A stretch of 64,000 nt of DNA from Paenibacillus tepidiphilus (lineage in GTDB: Bacteria; Bacillota; Bacilli; Paenibacillales; Paenibacillaceae): assembly GCF_008635795.1 (NCBI RefSeq), contig NZ_VWRQ01000008.1, positions 220,095-284,094 of the forward strand. Direction: 5' to 3'. Below the pieces are notes generated by a model that was not told the origin of the DNA, did no database searches, and worked only from the letters and a program-made list of their open reading frames with translations. Shown here piece by piece: positions 26,125-34,704 of this stretch (the stretch's first letter is position 1; the number at the start of each line of letters is the position of its first letter). A program made the position numbers and the translations under genes.

Positions 26125-26776
26125 GAACCTGATCTACAATCTCCATAATCGCCGGATCATGGGTGGTCAGAATAACCGACAAGCCCTGCTGCACCAGATC
26201 GCGAAAAATCTTGACGATGGTCAGCCCGGTACGGCTGTCCAGCTCCGCTGTCGGCTCATCGGCGAGAATCAGCTTCGGCTTATGGGCAATCGCCCTGGCG
26301 ATGGCCGTCCGCTGCTGCTCACCGCCCGAGAGCTCAAAGGGGCGATGGTGCATGCGTCCCGTCAAGCCAACCTGCTCCAGAGCGGCTGAAGCGGCAGACC
26401 GGCGTTCGGGAGCCGGGTAACCGGCGATGCGCAGCATGAATTCCACATTCTCAAGCGCCGTCATCAAGGGAATCAGCGCGAAGGACTGGAAGACCAGCCC
26501 CATCTCGCTGCGGCGGATTTCATCCCGTCTGCGTTCCGGGAGTCCGGTAAGGTTCCGTCCGTCGAACAGAATGCTTCCTTCCGTCGGCTGGTCCAGCGCG
26601 CCCAGCAGGTTGACGAGCGTCGTTTTGCCGGAGCCGGATCTTCCTTTGAAGGCGATCAGCTGGCCGGACGGCAGAGACAGGTCGACCTGCTTCAGCACCG
26701 TCACTGCGCCGGCTCCCTTGCCGAAGGTACGGGAGAGTCCGGCAGCCTGGATAATATCCGGAGATGATGTCGTCAC
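26087..26776 (-). CDS. ABC transporter ATPase (MacB/LolD type)
   Basis: 229-residue ATPase with Walker A GRSGSGKT, signature LSGGEQQR, and Walker [13 protein letters not shown]. It is the first gene of the leftward efflux operon. GTG 26776 is chosen because GGAGGT (plus-strand 26785-26790) is 8 bases upstream; the ATG at 26797 lacks a ribosome site and overlaps that GGAGGT context. The operon thus encodes two different ATPases for one permease and one adaptor; this one may pair with the other as a heterodimer or serve the same permease under other conditions. Confidence 0.9.
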   Translation of the reverse strand: MTTSSPDIIQAAGLSRTFGKGAGAVTVLKQVDLSLPSGQLIAFKGRSGSGKTTLVNLLGALDQPTEGSILFDGRNLTGLPERRRDEIRRSEMGLVFQSFALIPLMTALENVEFMLRIAGYPAPERRSAASAALEQVGLTGRMHHRPFELSGGEQQRTAIARAIAHKPKLILADEPTAELDSRTGLTIVKIFRDLVQQGLSVILTTHDPAIMEIVDQVHELEDGQIVAAR

Positions 26777-27165
26777 ACCAAGCAACCTCCATTCCATAGA
26801 TAGAATTACTGTAAAGTCTATGAAGTAAGCCCTTTCAATAAACTTCGGGAACGTTTCCGAAATGTGGCTAATTACAAGGTACTACATATCCAGTAAATTA
26901 CAATGGAGTATATTACTTTTTTTGATTTGTTCTGAGGAAATTATTGCGAGAATGAGGCAAGTGTCAGGGGATATCGGTATGCCCTGCTCTATATAAGTTG
27001 AACAAAAAGAACAACACAAAGAGATGGGAGTGTTGAGGGGAAGTACGGAACAGGAGAGCGCCAGCACGAGCTGTCATCGTTCTAAGCTGCTGAAAAGTAT
27101 ATCGTTCACTGCGATTAGTTCGATTTTCGCACACTATTTCGGCCTGCGTTACGGATTTTAGCCAT

Positions 27166-27301
27166 TTAATTGGATTATCGCCACTTAGATTGGTCGATAT
27201 AGAGGAGAATGCTATTTTTGCCTATATTAAGTGGCGAATATCCAATTAAGTCTGTGATTATCCTCCATACAGGTCAGATTAAGTGGCGATTATCCAACTA
27301 C
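27166..27301. repeat. Three copies of a 22-bp TAAGTGGCGAxxATCCAATTAA repeat
   Basis: Copies: minus strand 27166-27187, plus strand 27228-27249, plus strand 27280-27301. They differ from each other mainly at the central two bases and near the end. The first two face each other over 40 bases and could fold into a 22-bp stem. They lie between genes and look like a dispersed intergenic repeat family. Confidence 0.75.
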
Positions 27302-27386
27302 AGTCTGCGAACAGGGGTGCCTTTCGTTCGTCATAACTATACAGAGCCGGCTTCTAGCAAATTCTACAGCAATTAGTGGTATTCAT

Positions 27387-27420
27387 CCGGAAATCGGAAA
27401 TCGGAAATCGAAAATCGGGG
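27387..27420. repeat. Short tandem repeat, CGGAAAT unit
   Basis: CGGAAAT is repeated three times and followed by a decayed copy CGAAAAT. A slippage-prone simple repeat in a non-coding region with no evident role. Confidence 0.7.
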
Positions 27421-27560
27421 AACGGGCAGAGGACAACAAACAACGGACGGTAGTCCATAGCTATTCCGAATTCTCTTTTTCGGTCTTAACCTGCGTCGGG
27501 GCCAACAACGAAAGAGGGGAGCGGAATGAAGCTTCCTCTCCCCTGCGTATACGGCTGTGT

Positions 27561-29108
27561 TTATGGTTCGATCCGGGTCAGCGGAACGGTGGCCGGGCCT
27601 TCGAGTACATCCCCGTCAACGGAGAAGCGGGAGCCGTGGCAAGGGCAGTCCCAGGAGCGGTCGCCGTCATTCCATTCGGTTTCGCAGCCCATATGCGTGC
27701 AGGTTCTGTCCACCAGGTGCAGCTCGCCTTCGGGATCGCGGTATGCGCCTAGCCGTTTGCCGTCATGGAAGACGACTGCGCCTTCATCCGGCTGCAGCTC
27801 GCGTGGCTTCTTCAGCACGATTTCCACCTTGCCGCTCACGAGCTCCTTAGCGACGTTAGCATTCTGAACGATGAAATTCTTGATGCCGGGGCTGGCCTTG
27901 AAGCGGGACGGGTCATACAGCTCCGTGTACGGGCTGTCCTTGCCCATAATACCGTCGGCAATCATCCGTGCAGCCAGTGTGCCGTTCGTCATTCCCCATT
28001 TGGCAAAGCCGGTGGCAATGTAGATTTCCTCATCCTCCTTCGGCTTGCCGATATAAGGCACATTATCCATCGTTATCAGGTCCTGCGTCGCCCAGCGGTA
28101 AGGAATGCCGCGGATGCCCAGGAGCTCGCCGATAAAGGACTCCAGCCGTTCATAGTGCCCGTAGGTGCATATGCCCTGGCCGGTCTTGTGATTCTCGCCG
28201 CCGGCAATGACCAGCTTCTGTCCCTGCCATTCCACGGCGCGCAGCGAGCGTGTGGGACTTCCGGCGCTCAGGTACATGCCGCCGGCGAAATCGGTCTCCG
28301 GCAGGACGGCCAGACAGTAGGAACGTTCGGCATGCAGGCGCGAGAAGTACATCTCTCCGCCATCATAGAATGGAAAATGCGAGGCGGAAACGGCATGGCG
28401 GCAGCGGATTTTGTAATCCTCTCCCTCGGTATGGAGGGTTAGCCCTCCGTCCTTGTCCACCTGTTCTCCGATCATAGTGTGCTCAAATACGGTTCCGCCT
28501 TTGTCCAGTACCTCCTGAAGCAGCGCCTTCAGATAATGCAGCGGATGAAACCGGGCTTGGGCCGGGAGCTTAATGGCTCCGTCAATCAACAGCGGCAGCG
28601 GAAGATGCTCCAGCCATTCACCGGGAATCCGCAGCTTCTCATAGGCCTCGAATTCCTTCTCCAGCTTCTTGAGCGTCTTTGCATCATTCTGGTCGGCATA
28701 GAGATAAGCGGCCTCGCGTTCCAGTCCGCAATCGATCCCCAGCCCGGAAACGGTGGACAGAATCCACTCCAGCGCCTCATGGTTGGACTGGTAGTACATC
28801 CGGGCCTGCTCGTCGCCGAAATGCTTCACCAGATCCTGATAAATCAGGCCGTGCTGGGGCGTGATCTTGGCGGTGGTAAAGCCCGTAGTGCCCGCAAGCA
28901 GTTCACCGGCTTCTAATATCGTAACCTTGTATCCGGCATTGGCCAGCAGATAGGCTGTGGTGATTCCCGTAATGCCTCCGCCCACGATGGCGACATCCGT
29001 AACATGATCCTCCGTAAGCTTCGGAAAGGAAGGAAGCTCAGTGCTGTCTCTCCATAACGACTCGGGAAATTGTGGAAGCTCCTGCGGCAGCCTGTTCGTC
29101 GAACTCAT
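27561..29108 (-). CDS. FAD-dependent oxidoreductase with C-terminal Rieske domain (YhfW-like)
   Basis: 515 residues. The N-terminal DAO-type flavin fold begins VAIVGGGITGITTAYLLANAG (about 40-60) with a second flavin segment ILEAGE. From about 425 on it is a Rieske [2Fe-2S] domain with the ligand motifs CTHMGC and CPCHGS. The fusion suggests electrons pass from an amine-type substrate through FAD to the iron-sulfur cluster or the reverse. B. subtilis YhfW has the same architecture and no firm function. GGAGGGA lies before the ATG. It is a single gene, divergent from the ger operon. Confidence 0.92.
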   Translation of the reverse strand: MSSTNRLPQELPQFPESLWRDSTELPSFPKLTEDHVTDVAIVGGGITGITTAYLLANAGYKVTILEAGELLAGTTGFTTAKITPQHGLIYQDLVKHFGDEQARMYYQSNHEALEWILSTVSGLGIDCGLEREAAYLYADQNDAKTLKKLEKEFEAYEKLRIPGEWLEHLPLPLLIDGAIKLPAQARFHPLHYLKALLQEVLDKGGTVFEHTMIGEQVDKDGGLTLHTEGEDYKIRCRHAVSASHFPFYDGGEMYFSRLHAERSYCLAVLPETDFAGGMYLSAGSPTRSLRAVEWQGQKLVIAGGENHKTGQGICTYGHYERLESFIGELLGIRGIPYRWATQDLITMDNVPYIGKPKEDEEIYIATGFAKWGMTNGTLAARMIADGIMGKDSPYTELYDPSRFKASPGIKNFIVQNANVAKELVSGKVEIVLKKPRELQPDEGAVVFHDGKRLGAYRDPEGELHLVDRTCTHMGCETEWNDGDRSWDCPCHGSRFSVDGDVLEGPATVPLTRIEP

Positions 29109-29188
29109 TTGACTATCCCTCCATCTGTACTATTATCATCTCATTTATTACCACTCTCCCCGAAAAAGAAACTTGATGTCCCGGCGGT

Positions 29189-29218
29189 GCATGAAATGAA
29201 CGGTAGGATGCCAAAATA
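29189..29218 (+). promoter_or_regulatory. Possible sigma-G (forespore) promoter of the ger operon
   Basis: GCATG (29189-29193), an 18-base spacer and CAAAATA (29212-29218). Sigma-G promoters of Bacilli have GHATR, 17-18 bases, then CATnnTA; here one base of the -10 differs. The position is 44 bases upstream of the first ger gene, where forespore expression is expected. Confidence 0.5.
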
Positions 29219-29261
29219 AGGTCAGCTTTCCGGTTATGACCGGTCAGAAGGAGGGCGCACT

Positions 29262-30629
29262 ATGGGAGGGCAAGGGGATCGTTCCGACATTTCACTGGAA
29301 TGGATCAAGGGACAGTTGAGCGGTTTCGCCGATCTGGAGTACCGGACCCTGCAGACTTCTGACGATGAAACAGAACTGCTGTACGTGAAAAGCGTAACCG
29401 ACGGCCAAGCCATCGGCCGGGCAATCATTGCGCCTTATTACGAGATGGATAATAGCGAGGCCTATTACAGATATCTCGCCTGTTCTCCCGGAAGCCATAC
29501 AGAAGTAGACCGGAAACAGGCACTGGAGCTGGTACTAGCCGGCGGTGTCTGTGTCCAAAAGGATGGCAGGCTTATCATCTGCGAGGTACCCAAGGCACAA
29601 TCCGCCGGTGTCCGCGAAACGATTACCGAAAGTGTCTCCCAAGGTCCGTCCGATGCGCTGAGCGAGGATCTGGAGGTCAATATGAATTTGATCCGGCGGC
29701 GCTACCAATCTGCGCAATTAAAGATGGAAACGGCGGTTATAGGAAACGTATCCCGGACCAAAACGGCCATTCTGTATGACGAAAGCCGGGTGGACCACAA
29801 GGTATTGGCCGAACTGAAGGACAGACTGGACGCACTCCAGCTTGATATTCTGCAGGCAGCGGGCGAGCTGGAGAAGTATTTATGCGGGGATAAAATCCGC
29901 ATCTTTCCCAAAACCATTGTGACCGAGAGACCTGACCGGGTGGTCTTCAATCTGGCGGAAGGCAAAGTGGTCATCATGCTCGACACAACAGGCTACGCTG
30001 TTATCCTTCCGGTCATCTTCAACGATTTCTTCACGGCCATGGATGACAAAATTCACTTGCCCATTGCCGGCCGCTTTCTGAAATTGCTGCGGATTATCGG
30101 CGTCATTATGACGCTGTGGCTGCCGGCGCTCTATGTGGCCTTTACCTCGTACAATCCGGAAATCGTCCGTGTGCAGATTGCGCTGCTGATCGCCGGAAGC
30201 CGGGCGACGGTGCCTTACCCATCCTTCGTGGAAGTGCTGATCATGCTGCTGATGATGGAATTTCTGACCGAGGCCAGCTTGCGGCTGCCAAAGGCTATCG
30301 GCCCTACGGCTACCACCGTCGGCGGTCTGATTCTCGGCCAGGCGGCGACGGAGGCGGGGCTGGTCGGCAATATCATGATTATTCTGGTGTCGGCGGTGGC
30401 TATATCAAACTTCATGATTCCGCTGAATATGATGAGCTTCTCAATCCGGGTACTCAAATATTTCTTTATACTGGCTTCCGCCACCGCCGGGCTCGTGGGC
30501 GTCGTCTGCTGTCTGGTAGGCTTCACGATGTACCTCTGCAGCCAGCGCAGCTTTGGACAGCCCTATTTCAAGTTGTTTGTACTGGACTCCCTCGGTACGG
30601 ATAACAGGAAGAGGGGCGGGAGCAAGTGA
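29262..30629 (+). CDS. GerA-family spore germination receptor subunit A
   Basis: 455 residues. The N-terminal hydrophilic domain (about 1-240) is followed by four to five membrane helices (about 240-430), with the conserved PYPSFVEVLIMLLMMEFLTE segment just before the third. Such proteins form the oligomeric ion-channel core of the germinant receptor in the spore inner membrane. It is the first of three overlapping ger genes, with GGAGGGCG before its ATG. The germinant is unknown. The C-terminal tail is short. Confidence 0.95.
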   Translation: MGGQGDRSDISLEWIKGQLSGFADLEYRTLQTSDDETELLYVKSVTDGQAIGRAIIAPYYEMDNSEAYYRYLACSPGSHTEVDRKQALELVLAGGVCVQKDGRLIICEVPKAQSAGVRETITESVSQGPSDALSEDLEVNMNLIRRRYQSAQLKMETAVIGNVSRTKTAILYDESRVDHKVLAELKDRLDALQLDILQAAGELEKYLCGDKIRIFPKTIVTERPDRVVFNLAEGKVVIMLDTTGYAVILPVIFNDFFTAMDDKIHLPIAGRFLKLLRIIGVIMTLWLPALYVAFTSYNPEIVRVQIALLIAGSRATVPYPSFVEVLIMLLMMEFLTEASLRLPKAIGPTATTVGGLILGQAATEAGLVGNIMIILVSAVAISNFMIPLNMMSFSIRVLKYFFILASATAGLVGVVCCLVGFTMYLCSQRSFGQPYFKLFVLDSLGTDNRKRGGSK

Positions 30630-31735
30630 CTCAGAACCGTTATTATATCTGGCTCATTCTGATGAATAGTCTGATCAATATCATCATTTTTGTGCCCAGA
30701 GAGCTGATTGACGGCCGGTTTACAGGTACCCAGGCAGCGATTCCGCTGGCCGTATTATCGGGAACCTTGATTACCTTTATGTTCACTGCGGTCATCCGCA
30801 AGTTCCCCGGCAAAGGTGTGCCCGAGATATTTGCCGCGTCTTTGCCCAAATTTACGGTCCCGCCGCTGCTTGTTATCTTCGGGCTGCTTTGGTGTACCGC
30901 GGGCCTTATCACCCTTTTGTCTTTTGTTGATATTACCCTGCGCTTCATCAGCCCGGATACCAGGCCTCTGATCGTCCTCCTCAGCTTTCTCGTGGTGGTC
31001 TGCTTCAGTGTGCGCATGGAGCCGCTTTCGCTGCTGTACGGTCTGGAGATGATGCTGGCAATCAGTTTGCCGCTGATTGTATATGCCACCTTCAAAGCTG
31101 TAGTGAACCCGGCCTTCAGCTGGGACGCGGTGCTTCAGACCTTTACCTATTCGCTGCACACTCCCAACTGGAACAGCTTTCTGGCGGCGACCTTTTCGTT
31201 CAGCGGGTACATCAATATGGCCATATTTAACCGGTTGTTCCACCAGCTGAAGCTGAAGCCGCTCCACATCGTTATAGTTGCGGTGCAAGGTTTTATCATA
31301 CTACTGCTGTCCTTCTTGGTACCGATCGGCTATTTCGGCACGATCGGAGTCGGCAAGCACATCTATACCTGGTTCTCAACGGCTGACAGTATCCGCATAG
31401 AGACTTTTCTGATTGAACGGATGCTGTTTATATTTTATATGGCCTATCTTCCATTATCCCTGGTCAGTGTGGTTATCCATTGGCATGTCGGAAAAGAGCT
31501 GCTGCTCGCCTTGTTTCCCGTACCCAAAAAACGTAAATCGTCCAGTGTCCGTCTCTGGCAGGAGGGCTTTATTCTCGCTGCTTTTTGTGCCGCCGCATTC
31601 TCACTGATGCATCTGGATCAATACGAGCTTAACCAGTTCGGTGTCATCTTTCTGGATGTTCGCTGGTATGGCGAGGTTGCGCTCCTGCTGCTGCTGCTGT
31701 ATTGCTATGCCGTTAAGAGGAGAAGGGCGTTATGA
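30626..31735 (+). CDS. GerB-family spore germination receptor subunit B
   Basis: 369 residues with ten membrane helices, APC-superfamily-like, family of endospore germination permeases. It starts with GTG overlapping the gerA stop by 4 bases. The B subunit is held to bind the germinant. The sequence begins with the typical short N-terminal tail and first helix including IIIFVPRELI. It has no truncation. Confidence 0.95.
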   Translation: MTQNRYYIWLILMNSLINIIIFVPRELIDGRFTGTQAAIPLAVLSGTLITFMFTAVIRKFPGKGVPEIFAASLPKFTVPPLLVIFGLLWCTAGLITLLSFVDITLRFISPDTRPLIVLLSFLVVVCFSVRMEPLSLLYGLEMMLAISLPLIVYATFKAVVNPAFSWDAVLQTFTYSLHTPNWNSFLAATFSFSGYINMAIFNRLFHQLKLKPLHIVIVAVQGFIILLLSFLVPIGYFGTIGVGKHIYTWFSTADSIRIETFLIERMLFIFYMAYLPLSLVSVVIHWHVGKELLLALFPVPKKRKSSSVRLWQEGFILAAFCAAAFSLMHLDQYELNQFGVIFLDVRWYGEVALLLLLLYCYAVKRRRAL

Positions 31736-32823
31736 AGAAGCTTCTGTGTGCAATGATCGCTTTGCTGCTCCTGTGCACAGGCTGTGAATACAAGGACATT
31801 GACCGCCGGATCTTTGTGGTGGCCATCGGCATCGATCAGGGGGAGAGGGAAGGGAACTTCAAGGTCAGCCTGAAGCTGGCTCTTCCCCAAGGGGATGTAT
31901 CCAAGATCGATGAGAAGATGCAGATCCTGACCGAAGAGTCGACCAGTATTTCGGAGGCGCTCCGGCGGATGAAATCCAGGGTAGAGAAGGAACTGGATTA
32001 CGTACACTGCAAATCGCTTGTTTTAGGTGAAGGGCTGGCCGCCAAAGATATCAGGCATGTGCTGGACTGGGCCATTCGGCGCCGGGATATACAGCTGATT
32101 CTGAATTTTGCCATCGGCCGTCCGGGAGCCCTTGAGGTGCTGGAAATCAAACCCCCTTCCGAGCGCATTCCGTCCAACTCGCTGATCGTGGCCATGAGCG
32201 GCCAGGGAACGGAGTCGCCGTTTATCACTAGCGTGTATGCCTTCGAATTGGTGAATAGGGTGTATGAGCAGGGAGTCGACCCTGTACTGCCTGTCATCGA
32301 GGCCAAGGGCAAAGATCAATTTCTGATCGATAAAGTCGCTGTGCTCGACAAGAGCAAGGTCAGTCTGGTGCTGACAGCGGATGAGACCCGGCTCTTTAAC
32401 CTGCTGACGCGCCAGGATTTGCGGACCAATCTGCCGGCGCGTGTACAAGAAGGAAAGGTTCAATACTATACCGAGACCAGCAGCTCCAGTTACCAAATAA
32501 TCATGCGGCAAGGGGAGCCCGTGATCCGGTATAACATAAAAATCAAAGGCATCATTGAGGAGAACAGTACCTTAACCGAGGTGAATCACCGCATGCTGAA
32601 GGAGGTTTCCAGTTCTGGCGGAGAAGAGCTGCGCGCAAGCGTGGAGGCATTGCTGATTAAGGTGCAGCAGTCCGGCCTCGACCCTTTCGGCTGGGGGCTG
32701 CATTACTGCGCCCGTCACTGGAACAATGAGTCGGAGCTGGAGGAGTGGGAGCGGATGGTTCCTCGCATCCGTTTCGAGGTCATGCCAAAGGTTGAAGTAA
32801 AGTACTCCGGTATGATCGAGTAA
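31732..32823 (+). CDS. GerC-family spore germination lipoprotein
   Basis: 363 residues, with signal peptide ending in the lipobox LLCTGC, then YKDIDRRIFVVAIGIDQ, the N-terminal landmark of the Ger(x)C family. It should be diacylglyceryl-anchored to the spore inner membrane and needed for function of the A and B subunits. It overlaps gerB by 4 bases, completing an A-B-C operon. Confidence 0.95.
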   Translation: MKKLLCAMIALLLLCTGCEYKDIDRRIFVVAIGIDQGEREGNFKVSLKLALPQGDVSKIDEKMQILTEESTSISEALRRMKSRVEKELDYVHCKSLVLGEGLAAKDIRHVLDWAIRRRDIQLILNFAIGRPGALEVLEIKPPSERIPSNSLIVAMSGQGTESPFITSVYAFELVNRVYEQGVDPVLPVIEAKGKDQFLIDKVAVLDKSKVSLVLTADETRLFNLLTRQDLRTNLPARVQEGKVQYYTETSSSSYQIIMRQGEPVIRYNIKIKGIIEENSTLTEVNHRMLKEVSSSGGEELRASVEALLIKVQQSGLDPFGWGLHYCARHWNNESELEEWERMVPRIRFEVMPKVEVKYSGMIE

Positions 32824-32832
32824 GCGGGTGCA

Positions 32833-32861
32833 TTGACTCAGGTAGCATTAAGATTTATACT
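32833..32861 (+). promoter_or_regulatory. Sigma-A promoter of the PerR-like gene
   Basis: TTGACT (32833-32838), 17-base spacer, TATACT (32856-32861). Its position right after the ger operon stop means the regulator has its own vegetative promoter. Confidence 0.68.
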
Positions 32862-32890
32862 TGATCTAAAAGCAAGTTAGGATGATGTTG

Positions 32891-33286
32891 ATGAAAAGTC
32901 TGAATTTGACCTCCCAGCGTCAAGCCGTTTATGATATCGTCCGCAATTCACACGACCACCCCACTGCGGCTGAGGTCATGAACCGGCTGATGGAGCAGGG
33001 GCATAACCTGGCCTATGGAACCATATATAACTCACTGCGCTATCTTGCCGATAAGCAGCTGATCCGGGAGCTGAAGCTCGGCGAAGCCGCCAGCCGCTAT
33101 GATGCGCGCCTTGATGACCACCAGCACATTATCTGTGAGGTCTGCGGAGCCGTCGATGAGGTAATGACCCATGTGCCGCAGGATTGGATGAAGGGTGTCG
33201 CTGAGGAGACCGGTTATCAAATTTCCCATGCACATGTCGTGTTTGGCGGAGTCTGCCCTTCCTGCAAGGCCAAAGCCGCCAATTAA
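32891..33286 (+). CDS. Fur family regulator, PerR-like peroxide sensor
   Basis: 131-residue metal-dependent repressor. The winged helix covers about 1-80 (ending SLRYLADKQLIRELKLGEA), followed by SRYDARLDDHQHIICEVCG, with the metal-binding Asp/His cluster, and structural zinc pairs CEVC and CPSC. The SRYD and DDHQH spacing matches PerR more than Fur or Zur. PerR senses H2O2 by metal-catalysed His oxidation. ATG 32891 has AGG at a spacing of 9; two in-frame ATG/TTG codons lie just upstream. No obvious Per box is seen at its own promoter. Confidence 0.85.
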   Translation: MKSLNLTSQRQAVYDIVRNSHDHPTAAEVMNRLMEQGHNLAYGTIYNSLRYLADKQLIRELKLGEAASRYDARLDDHQHIICEVCGAVDEVMTHVPQDWMKGVAEETGYQISHAHVVFGGVCPSCKAKAAN

Positions 33287-33680
33287 GCTCCGAAGCCGCC
33301 ATTTTCCGGATACCGGAGGACGGATGAAGACGAAGGCCTGCGGGCATGAGACTGCTCCAAAGAAGCCCTCTCCCTAGTCAGGCAGATCACCGAGAAGAAT
33401 TGACACGAATAGTAGCAGAGCAGCGACTCCCCGGTTCTCGGAGTAACGCTGCTCTGCTTATTTGGTCTGCGGCAGCTTGAGCTCCCTTGCTCCGAGAACC
33501 CGAGAACCGTGGACCCGTGGACCCGTGCGGCAGCACAGCCAGATGTGGACCCATTCGTCGCTCTCAGTAGCCACTCTCCGGCAGCACAGTTACATGCGGG
33601 CTAAAATTTGCTGCAGAGGCTTTTCTTTGCCGGCGGGTTCCCGGTATACTGATAGACAAAACGAGCAGGGAGGAAGGCTA
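33287..33680. other. Intergenic region with a long hairpin and short repeats
   Basis: No gene is supported. It holds the hairpin at 33414-33458 and, at about 33490-33535, short tandem runs (GTGGACCC repeated) plus the word CGGCAGCACAG twice. The frame of the downstream HemD-like gene is open through this region, but the ribosome site at 33668-33676 places that start at 33681. TATACT at 33645-33650 is a possible -10 box for that gene. Confidence 0.55.
33414..33458. terminator. Strong hairpin downstream of the PerR-like gene
   Basis: Perfect 12-base arms AGCAGAGCAGCG (33414-33425) and CGCTGCTCTGCT (33447-33458), with an inner ACTCC/GGAGT stem. No U-tract is obvious, so it may be a weak terminator or an RNA-stabilising hairpin. 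Confidence 0.5.
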
Positions 33681-34493
33681 ATGGCAGAGCAGTTGAAGGG
33701 ATTGACCGTTGCCCTGGCCGGACCGCGCAAAGCGGAGGAAATGGCCAAGCTGGTACAGAACATGGGTGGAACGGCTCTCCACCGCCCGGCCCAGGGTACG
33801 GTATTTCTGGATGATGATGCGCTCCGGGAAGGACTGGCCGACTGGACGGACCATCCTCCCGATCTGGCGATTCTGACGACGGGTATGGGGCTGGACGCGC
33901 TGTTCGGGATGGCTGAACAGATGGGGCTGGCTGGCCGTTTTCTGGAGGTGCTCTCGGGCGCGCCGGTTGCCGCCCGGGGATACAAGACCGTGAACGCCCT
34001 GAAGAAGAGAGGCCTGGTGCCGGTGGTGCGGGATGATGACGGAAGCACCACGGGACTGCTCCGCGGGCTGGCGGATTGGGATTTGCGCGGCAAGGAGGTC
34101 ATCCTGCAGCTGCACGGCGAATCCGCTCCGCGGATCGTCGCATGGTTGCAGGAGGCCGGAGCACGGGTGCGTGAGGTCCAGCCCTACCGGCATACTCCGC
34201 CGGAGCCGGGCGCCTTGGCGCTTCTGCTGCAGGAGATTCTTGACGCTGAAGTGGACGCTGTGGCGTTTACCAGTGCGCCCCAGTTCCGCTTTCTGGCCCA
34301 GTATGCCCGTGAACAGGGCCGCCTGCCGGAGCTGGTCGCTGCCTTTGAGGAGAAGGTACTGGCCGTGTCCGTCGGCAGAATCACCTCCGAATCGCTTAAG
34401 GAAGAAGGCATCTCGCGCATCGTAGCGCCCGAGCATGAGCGGATGGGCAGCATGTTCGTCGAGCTGGGCCGTTACGTGGCCGCACAACGTTGA
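33681..34493 (+). CDS. Uroporphyrinogen-III synthase-like protein (HemD family)
   Basis: 270 residues with two alternating alpha/beta domains as in HemD: N-terminal GLTVALAGPRKAEEMAKLVQ, and a later domain with VAFTSAPQFRFLAQYA and ESLKEEGI. HemD closes the tetrapyrrole ring during heme synthesis. It stands outside any hem cluster, so it could be a paralog with a regulatory or uncertain role. ATG 33681 follows AGGGAGGAAGG. Confidence 0.78.
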   Translation: MAEQLKGLTVALAGPRKAEEMAKLVQNMGGTALHRPAQGTVFLDDDALREGLADWTDHPPDLAILTTGMGLDALFGMAEQMGLAGRFLEVLSGAPVAARGYKTVNALKKRGLVPVVRDDDGSTTGLLRGLADWDLRGKEVILQLHGESAPRIVAWLQEAGARVREVQPYRHTPPEPGALALLLQEILDAEVDAVAFTSAPQFRFLAQYAREQGRLPELVAAFEEKVLAVSVGRITSESLKEEGISRIVAPEHERMGSMFVELGRYVAAQR

Positions 34494-34509
34494 TTTGCCG
34501 CTTCGCCAT

Positions 34510-34545
34510 ATCCCGCCCGTTGGTAACGGGCGGGATTGCTTTTTG
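34510..34545 (+). terminator. Terminator after the HemD-like gene
   Basis: Perfect 12-bp stem ATCCCGCCCGTT/AACGGGCGGGAT with loop GGT, followed by TGCTTTTT. Confidence 0.88.
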
Positions 34546-34704
34546 GAGGACGATATCGGCAAGTAAGAAGATCTGCCATAGGCAGGCGGCAGCTTCGCTT
34601 CAAAGGCTGGAATTGTTCGCCGGTCATGGACATTGGCGTGAGTTTTCCTTAGAATAGTAGCAACATACGGCAATTATTGTGACAAGAAACAAGGAGGGAC
34701 ATCC

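Larger units (their letters stand above)
26798..27560. other. Gene-free region with repeats between two leftward operons
   Basis: No coding region with a ribosome site was found in these 763 bases. The left part (to 27000) is AT-rich and should hold the promoter of the efflux operon. The middle holds three copies of a 22-bp repeat (27166-27301). 27387-27420 holds a 7-bp tandem repeat. The end may include the terminator region of the Rieske oxidoreductase gene, but no clear hairpin is seen. Confidence 0.6.

Noticed and set aside
26882..27067. 61-codon open frame on the minus strand upstream of the efflux operon
   Set aside because: No ribosome site and no recognisable family; Cys- and Ser-rich composition suggests chance.
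33462..33680. N-terminal extension of the HemD-like protein
   Set aside because: The frame is open but runs through a hairpin and short repeats, has no ribosome site, and the homologous domain starts at 33681 after a good AGGGAGGAAGG.
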